Positions 59,824 through 64,000 of a stretch of DNA of 64,000 bases are shown in pieces. The first letter of the stretch is position 1. Each line of letters opens with the position of its first letter. Position numbers and translations under genes: made by a program. Under the pieces are notes generated by a model. That model was not told the DNA's origin, made no database searches, and was given only the letters and a program-made list of their open reading frames with translations. Location of the stretch: the NCBI GenBank assembly GCA_934446065.1, contig CAKSDP010000004.1, forward strand, positions 1 through 64,000. Reading direction: 5' to 3'. The DNA is from an uncultured Eubacteriales bacterium. Its GTDB lineage: Bacteria > Bacillota > Clostridia > Oscillospirales > CAG-272.

Positions 59824-59853
59824 TTGAGCGGAATCGAATATTATTATTATAAT
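59824..59853 (+). promoter_or_regulatory. Promoter of the DUF5685 gene
   Basis: TTGAGC (59824-59829) and a perfect TATAAT (59848-59853) are 18 bases apart, about 25 bases before the start. Confidence 0.7.
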
Positions 59854-59877
59854 GTAGTTTGAAAGCGGGGTGTGAGT

Positions 59878-60825
59878 GTGCTCGGGTATGTGAGACCCGT
59901 CGCACCTGAGCTGCGGGTGCGCGAAAACGAGCTGTACCGCGCCGTCTACTGTGGGCTTTGCCGATCGATGGGCAAATGTACCGGATGCGCGTCGCGGCTT
60001 ACGCTCAGCTATGATTTTGCGTTTCTTGCGCTCGTGCGATACGCGCTGACCGATACGACCCCGACCGTCGCCCGAGGCAGGTGCATCGTCCACCCGCTCC
60101 GCGCCCGACACTACGCCGAAAACTGCGATGCGCTGACGTATTCGGCTGCCGCAGCAGCGCTGCTCATGCGCGGCAAGATTTCCGACGATATTGCGGACGA
60201 GCATGGGCTCAGGCATATGCGTGCGGCGGCAGTGCTGCCGTTCGCGTCACACTTTGCCGCTCGCGCCGAGAAGTGCGGCGCACCGGGAATGGACACGGTC
60301 GCCGGCGTGATATCGCGGGAGCTTTCAAACCTATCCGCCCTTGAGCGCGGGAACAGCTCCGACATTGACGCCTGCGCCGATACGTTCGGAAATATTATGG
60401 CGGCGGTGTTTGCGGGCGGGCTTGACGGCGCCCCCGCGAGGATCGCGGCGGAGATCGGCAGATATACCGGGCGATTCATCTACGTCTGTGATGCCGCCGA
60501 CGATATCGGCGACGACGCGCGGCTCGGCAGATTCAATCCGTTCCTCTCCTCGTATGGCGCAGATGTGCTTGAGCGCCGCACGACGGGGGATTTTCGCGGC
60601 GGACGGCAGAGGAAGCGGACTTTGCTTCCGAAGGATGCCGCCGAGGGCGTGCTCACCGCAGCAAGGCTCGACCTGCACAAGCTGTGGGACGCATTCGCAC
60701 TCGTTTCCGGCGCGGATGAGGTTCGCGGAATCATCGAAAATATTATCTCGCTCGGGATGACGTCAAAAATGATACAGGCGCTCGGGCTTGTGCCGCCGGA
60801 CGGCGGAAAAAATAAACGTTTATGA
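59878..60825 (+). CDS. DUF5685 family protein
   Basis: The 315-residue product is called from GTG 59878 (VLGYVRPVAPELRVRENELY), 7 bases after GGGG and matching the family start. It has YCGLCRSM with further Cys (GKCTGC), and a mostly alpha-helical body with DDIGDDARLGRFNPFLSSYG near 205-225, similar to helical prenyl-synthase-like folds. Function unknown. It commonly stands next to a J-domain protein in Clostridia, as here (10-base gap), suggesting a joint role in protein or metal-centre handling. Confidence 0.78.
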   Translation: MLGYVRPVAPELRVRENELYRAVYCGLCRSMGKCTGCASRLTLSYDFAFLALVRYALTDTTPTVARGRCIVHPLRARHYAENCDALTYSAAAAALLMRGKISDDIADEHGLRHMRAAAVLPFASHFAARAEKCGAPGMDTVAGVISRELSNLSALERGNSSDIDACADTFGNIMAAVFAGGLDGAPARIAAEIGRYTGRFIYVCDAADDIGDDARLGRFNPFLSSYGADVLERRTTGDFRGGRQRKRTLLPKDAAEGVLTAARLDLHKLWDAFALVSGADEVRGIIENIISLGMTSKMIQALGLVPPDGGKNKRL

Positions 60826-60835
60826 AGGATGACAT

Positions 60836-61447
60836 ATGAACGATCCCTATAAGGTACTCGGCGTGTCGCGCGATGCGACTGACGACGAGATAAAAGCGGC
60901 GTACAGAGAGCTTGCGAAAAAGTATCACCCGGACAATTACGCCGACAGTCCCCTCGCCGATCTCGTCGAGGAGAAAATGAAGGAAATAAATGAGGCATAC
61001 GACACGATACGCAAGGAGCGTGCCGGCGGGCGTCAGGGCGCCTTCTCCTCATCCGGAGGATACGGCGGCAGCACGTCCGGCGGTACAACGTCGTTTGCGA
61101 ATGTGCGTCAGCTCATATCGCAGGGGCGCTATTCCGAGGCGGAGCTGGTGCTTGATTCCGTGTCATCGAACAACCGCAGCGCGGAGTGGAACTATCTCAA
61201 GGGATGCGTGCTGCTTCAGCGCGGCGCAGTGTATGATGCCGCAAGACATATCGACGCCGCCTGCTATATGGATCCCTCAAATGAGGAGTACCGGAACGCG
61301 CGCGACAGCATAAGAAACTATTCCTCCGGTGGGCGTATGTACAGACAGGGCGGCTCGTCCGATGAGATGTGCAACCTCTGCTCGTCACTCTTGTGCGCGG
61401 ATTGCCTCTGCGAATGCTGCGGCGGCGACCTGATCCCCTGCTGCTGA
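60836..61447 (+). CDS. J-domain protein with Cys-rich C-terminus
   Basis: The 203-residue product has a J domain (1-62) with HPD at 31-33, which stimulates a DnaK-type ATPase. A Gly/Ser linker (70-90) and a TPR-like helical region (ISQGRYSEAELVLDSV, RSAEWNYLKGCVLLQRG) follow. The last about 25 residues contain nine Cys (CNLC, CADCLCECC and final CC), apt for zinc or an Fe-S cluster. It is not DnaJ itself, as the zinc-finger domain and client-binding barrels are missing. Coupled to DUF5685. Confidence 0.85.
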   Translation: MNDPYKVLGVSRDATDDEIKAAYRELAKKYHPDNYADSPLADLVEEKMKEINEAYDTIRKERAGGRQGAFSSSGGYGGSTSGGTTSFANVRQLISQGRYSEAELVLDSVSSNNRSAEWNYLKGCVLLQRGAVYDAARHIDAACYMDPSNEEYRNARDSIRNYSSGGRMYRQGGSSDEMCNLCSSLLCADCLCECCGGDLIPCC

Positions 61448-61454
61448 GGTGCAT

Positions 61455-61997
61455 ATGGGACGACGTAATACAGGAAAGACCGCAGCGCGGACGGCGCTTG
61501 CCGGTATGTTCTCCGCGCTGAGCGTTGTGGTGCTGTTTCTCGGGTATGCGACCGGTGTGCTTGATCTTTGCGCCGTCGCCGTGACGTCAATGTTCATCGC
61601 TGTCTCAATGATCGAGCTTGGCGGAGCGTATCCGTATCTTGTGTGGGCGGTGACGTCGGTCATCTCTCTTGTGATCCTGCCGGACAAGCTTCTCGCGTTC
61701 GAGTACATTCTGTTCGGCGGTATATACCCGATCCTGAAGCTGTATTTCGAGAGAATACGGCGCAGATGGCTCGAGTGGGTGGTCAAGCTCGCGTATGCGG
61801 CGGCAGTGCTTGCGGTGCTGTATGCAATGTCGCGGTTCGTGCTCGGACTTCCGATGGAGACGGGTGTGCTTGCGTGGGCGCTGCTCGTATCGTACATTGT
61901 GTTTTTTGCGGCGTTCGACCGCTCGCTGACCGTGACGCTTACGTGGTACGTCATAAAGATCAGACCGAAACTCACGTTTCTGAAGAAGCTCCGCTGA
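61455..61997 (+). CDS. Membrane protein of unknown function
   Basis: The 180-residue product is called from ATG 61455 after GAGGTG. About five or six helices (LAGMFSALSVVVLFLGYATG, VTSMFIAVSMIELGG, LVWAVTSVISLVILP, YILFGGIYPILKLYFERI and others) form most of it. A basic start and end (IKIRPKLTFLKKLR) face the cytoplasm. The spacing resembles small ECF-type S components and YoaE-like families, but no specific motif is seen. It probably shares the transcript of the J-domain gene. Confidence 0.65.
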   Translation: MGRRNTGKTAARTALAGMFSALSVVVLFLGYATGVLDLCAVAVTSMFIAVSMIELGGAYPYLVWAVTSVISLVILPDKLLAFEYILFGGIYPILKLYFERIRRRWLEWVVKLAYAAAVLAVLYAMSRFVLGLPMETGVLAWALLVSYIVFFAAFDRSLTVTLTWYVIKIRPKLTFLKKLR

Positions 61998-62052
61998 GAT
62001 TCGATATCAGATCGCGGCGGACTTCGACGGCAAGTTTTCATATACATACAAA

Positions 62053-62079
62053 AAACCTCCGGCGATCTGCCGGAGGTTT
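62053..62079. terminator. Bidirectional terminator before mscL
   Basis: AAACCTCCGGC pairs with GCCGGAGGTTT around GATCT, with an A-run on the left and T-rich sequence on the right. It ends the plus-strand unit and the mscL transcript. Confidence 0.88.
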
Positions 62080-62083
62080 CGAT

Positions 62084-62560
62084 TTATTCTGTTTTATCGG
62101 ATGCTTCTTCAGCTTCGCCCGCGTCCTTTTTCAGAAGATCGCGGATCTCGGTGAGAAGCTCTTCCGTCGTGGGAGCCGGATCCTCTTCGGGTTCCGGTTC
62201 TTCCTCTTTTTTGTGGATTATCTTGTCCTTTGCGCCGAGCACGACCTTCAGCATCACGAATACGCAGAGTGAAACGATCAGAAAATCGAGTACGGTCTGA
62301 AGAAAATTGCCGTAGCAGAGCGCGACCTCTGCTGAAACATTGCCCGCCGAATCAACGGTCGCAGGCTCGATCACCCATTTGAGCTCGGAAACATTCAGCC
62401 GCCCGACGACAAGCCCGACCACGGGCATTATCACGTCGTTTACAAGGCTTGTCACGATCTTTCCGAACGCACCGCCGATGATGACCGCCACAGCCATGTC
62501 AACGACATTGCCCTTGGCGATAAATGCCTTGAATTCTTCCGCGAATTTTTTTACCTTCAT
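62084..62560 (-). CDS. mscL: Large-conductance mechanosensitive channel
   Basis: The 158-residue product has the MscL N-helix (MKVKKFAEEFKAFIAKGNVVDMAVAVIIGGAFG), TM1, an extracellular loop (about 55-85), TM2 (VLDFLIVSLCVFVMLKVVL) and a charged C-terminal bundle (EEEPEPEEDPAP, then LLTEIRDLLKK). MscL opens under hypo-osmotic shock. It lies 26 bases after the ROK gene and probably shares its promoter. Confidence 0.96.
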   Translation of the reverse strand: MKVKKFAEEFKAFIAKGNVVDMAVAVIIGGAFGKIVTSLVNDVIMPVVGLVVGRLNVSELKWVIEPATVDSAGNVSAEVALCYGNFLQTVLDFLIVSLCVFVMLKVVLGAKDKIIHKKEEEPEPEEDPAPTTEELLTEIRDLLKKDAGEAEEASDKTE

Positions 62561-62586
62561 GCGAAATGCCTCCGTCTGTCGGAAAA

Positions 62587-63549
62587 TTACAGTCCGAGTG
62601 CTGCCGCGCCGATTATTCCGGCGTCGTTGCCAAGCTGCGCAATGCGGATCTCAGTGCGGCGCTCTGCATTTTCGGAGTTGTAGACCTCGCCCCAGACAGC
62701 CTTGTTCAGCGGAACGAGAAGATTGTCGCCCTCGCCGCAGATACCGCCGCCGATGGACAGTACGCTCGGCTGGAATATGTTGATGATGTTTGAGATTCCG
62801 CAGGCAAGATAGCTTATGTACTCGTCAACGACCTCGGCTGCCGCAGCATCGCCCTGCTTCATTGCGGCGAACGCGGTCTTGCCGGATACCTTGGAGCCTT
62901 CGATCATCTTTGTCATCATCGTCTCACGACCGGACTTCTTGCACTCCTCGATCTTTTCCTTGGTCATGTTGATAAGACCGGTAGCAGAGCTGTAAGCCTC
63001 CCAACAGCCGTCTCTGCCGCATGAGCAGTGACGTCCGCCGTGCGAGATCACCATGTGACCAAGCTCGGCGCCCGCGTGGTTGAAGCCGCTGTAAACCTTG
63101 CCGTCGATGATGATTCCGCCGCCGACACCGGTGCCGAGCGTGATCATGACGGAGTAGCGCTCGCCCTTTGCCGCGCCGGCTACCGCCTCGGCAAGAGCTG
63201 CCGCGTTTGCGTCGTTCTCAATGATAACGCAGGAAATGCCGCTCATCTCGGAGAGCTTCGCCGCGATCGGGAAATTTCTGAACGGGAGATTGTTTGCGTA
63301 TTCAATGATGCCGGTCTCGCTGTTTGCGGTACCGGGAGCGGCGATGCCCGCGCACTCGATGTCGGAGAGCGACAGACCCGCGTCCTTTACGATGTCAAGG
63401 CACAGCTTCGCCATGTCTGCGACGATCTCGTCTGCCGGACGCGATGCCAGAGTCGGAACACTGCCCTTCTTCAGAATGTTCAGGTTCTCATCGACAACAC
63501 CTGCGGCGATGTTCGTTCCGCCGAGGTCGATTCCGATAAAATATCTCAT
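62587..63549 (-). CDS. ROK family glucokinase
   Basis: The 320-residue product starts MRYFIGIDLGGTN from ATG 63549, eight bases after AAAGGA. ATP site DLGGTN (8-13), the GTGVGGGIIIDG phosphate loop, catalytic ENDANAAALAE, GHMVISHGG with metal His and the ROK zinc motif CSCGRDGCWEAY all stand. The size and zinc motif suit a glucokinase or other hexose kinase. Sugar specificity is inferred from family resemblance. Confidence 0.92.
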   Translation of the reverse strand: MRYFIGIDLGGTNIAAGVVDENLNILKKGSVPTLASRPADEIVADMAKLCLDIVKDAGLSLSDIECAGIAAPGTANSETGIIEYANNLPFRNFPIAAKLSEMSGISCVIIENDANAAALAEAVAGAAKGERYSVMITLGTGVGGGIIIDGKVYSGFNHAGAELGHMVISHGGRHCSCGRDGCWEAYSSATGLINMTKEKIEECKKSGRETMMTKMIEGSKVSGKTAFAAMKQGDAAAAEVVDEYISYLACGISNIINIFQPSVLSIGGGICGEGDNLLVPLNKAVWGEVYNSENAERRTEIRIAQLGNDAGIIGAAALGL

Positions 63550-63651
63550 GTGTATGATCCTTTCTTTCGGCGTGCGGGCGAAAGAGAATGTCCGACGCCG
63601 GTTTGAAAACTGCCGTTTCAAACATTTGGTGTATATGAAATTTACCCTTTA

Positions 63652-63680
63652 ATTATATATATCATATCAGCGATTGTCAA
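63652..63680 (-). promoter_or_regulatory. Strong sigma-A promoter of the ROK-mscL unit
   Basis: On the minus strand TTGACA (63675-63680) and TATAAT (63652-63657) are 17 bases apart, about 100 bases before the ATG. Confidence 0.88.
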
Positions 63681-64000
63681 GATGGATGTGAAAAACCGGT
63701 CGAATATTTTTGATAAGTAACAAAAATGTGAGAAATATTAACAGAAAATACCCGATCCGAGGAAAAACGCGGCTTTTCTCGCCCGTTGGCGTGTGAAAAA
63801 ATCAATTTTGTGCAAAATGTATATGTGTAGAAAATTCGGGGGTAAAATTGTGCACATCTCACAAATATTAAATGTCACAATGTGACGGATAAATGTTTAC
63901 AAAGTCATGATTTAGTGGAAATGGAGTAAATTTAATTTACCTTGTGTGCGGTTTTACCAAATAAGGCGGGAAAATCGCCCGTCTGCGCAAAATATAGTGA
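63681..64000. other. AT-rich intergenic region at the right edge
   Basis: No gene is seen. Features are a perfect 15-base palindrome GTAAATT-T-AATTTAC (63926-63940), a GTCAC/GTGAC inverted repeat (about 63884-63896) and several TGTG/CACA stretches. These may be operator sites for a gene beyond the window or for the ROK promoter. Confidence 0.5.

Noticed and set aside
1..64000. CRISPR array, prophage or conjugation module
   Set aside because: No regularly spaced repeats with unique spacers, no integrase, terminase or relaxase genes were found; the only tandem array (7597-7714) has three repeats and no spacers.

Overview
The window looks like a chromosomal segment of a Gram-positive, endospore-forming member of the class Clostridia, probably an uncultured gut Oscillospirales or Christensenellales-type bacterium. 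Supporting points are the GC-rich coding sequence, frequent GTG and TTG starts behind strong GGAGG sites, a SpoIIE phosphatase, Soj/Spo0J with parS sites, the SepF-YggT-YlmH-DivIVA division cluster, and clostridial families such as DUF5685. Assignment below class is inference. No rRNA operon, CRISPR array, intact prophage or transposase gene was seen. One tRNA gene is present.

Layout. Bases 1-1260 hold accessory remnants next to a tRNA-Val(CAC): a chimeric SLOG/GyrI reading frame, a small unknown gene, and a duplicated tRNA 3' end inside a compact folded sequence. From 1.5 to 12.2 kb, plus-strand housekeeping genes run zapA-like, U32 peptidase, maf, mreBCD, mrdA (PBP2), nth, walJ-like, a small membrane protein and rlmH. 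A 21-bp perfect hairpin at 12.2 kb separates these from minus-strand genes. From 12.3 to 17.1 kb is a four-gene ABC system resembling the Gld exporter (ATPase, permease, GldG-like, DUF4340), followed by an orphan ThrE-type subunit.

From 17.7 to 27.9 kb a long minus-strand series runs from a YhaO-like nuclease and YhaN-like ATPase through an HlyD-like protein, yggS, sepF, yggT, ylmH, divIVA and lspA to rluD. A strong terminator-like hairpin sits between sepF and yggT. At 27.9-28.1 kb two parS palindromes and two divergent promoters lie in front of parAB, followed by serS, a membrane protein, a MORN-repeat protein and rarA. Repeat-rich DNA at 33.9-34.5 kb precedes spoIIE on the minus strand.

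From 37.2 to 47.3 kb the plus strand carries a MinD-like ATPase, a methylglyoxal-synthase homologue that has lost its catalytic motifs, a YmdB-like phosphoesterase, a membrane protein, a second repeat-rich spacer, a 64-residue protein, comM, a P-type ATPase, a PHP phosphatase and mnmE. The minus strand then holds a MATE-ruvX-SDR-tadA run, a DUF5107/TPR protein and a Nif3-like protein. A DeoR-type regulator heads genes for E2, E3 and a fused E1 of a 2-oxo-acid dehydrogenase complex. The window ends with DUF5685, a J-domain protein and a membrane protein on the plus strand, mscL and a ROK glucokinase on the minus strand, and an AT-rich intergenic end.

Most genes serve cell envelope growth (Mre/PBP2), division (ZapA, SepF, DivIVA, MinD), chromosome partition (ParAB-parS), translation and tRNA modification (SerRS, TadA, MnmE, RlmH, RluD, U32), and genome maintenance (Nth, RarA, RuvX, YhaNO). 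The most unusual signals are the tRNA-tailed folded element, the mosaic inverted-repeat family, the catalytically degenerate MgsA homologue beside MinD, and the DeoR-headed fused-E1 operon.
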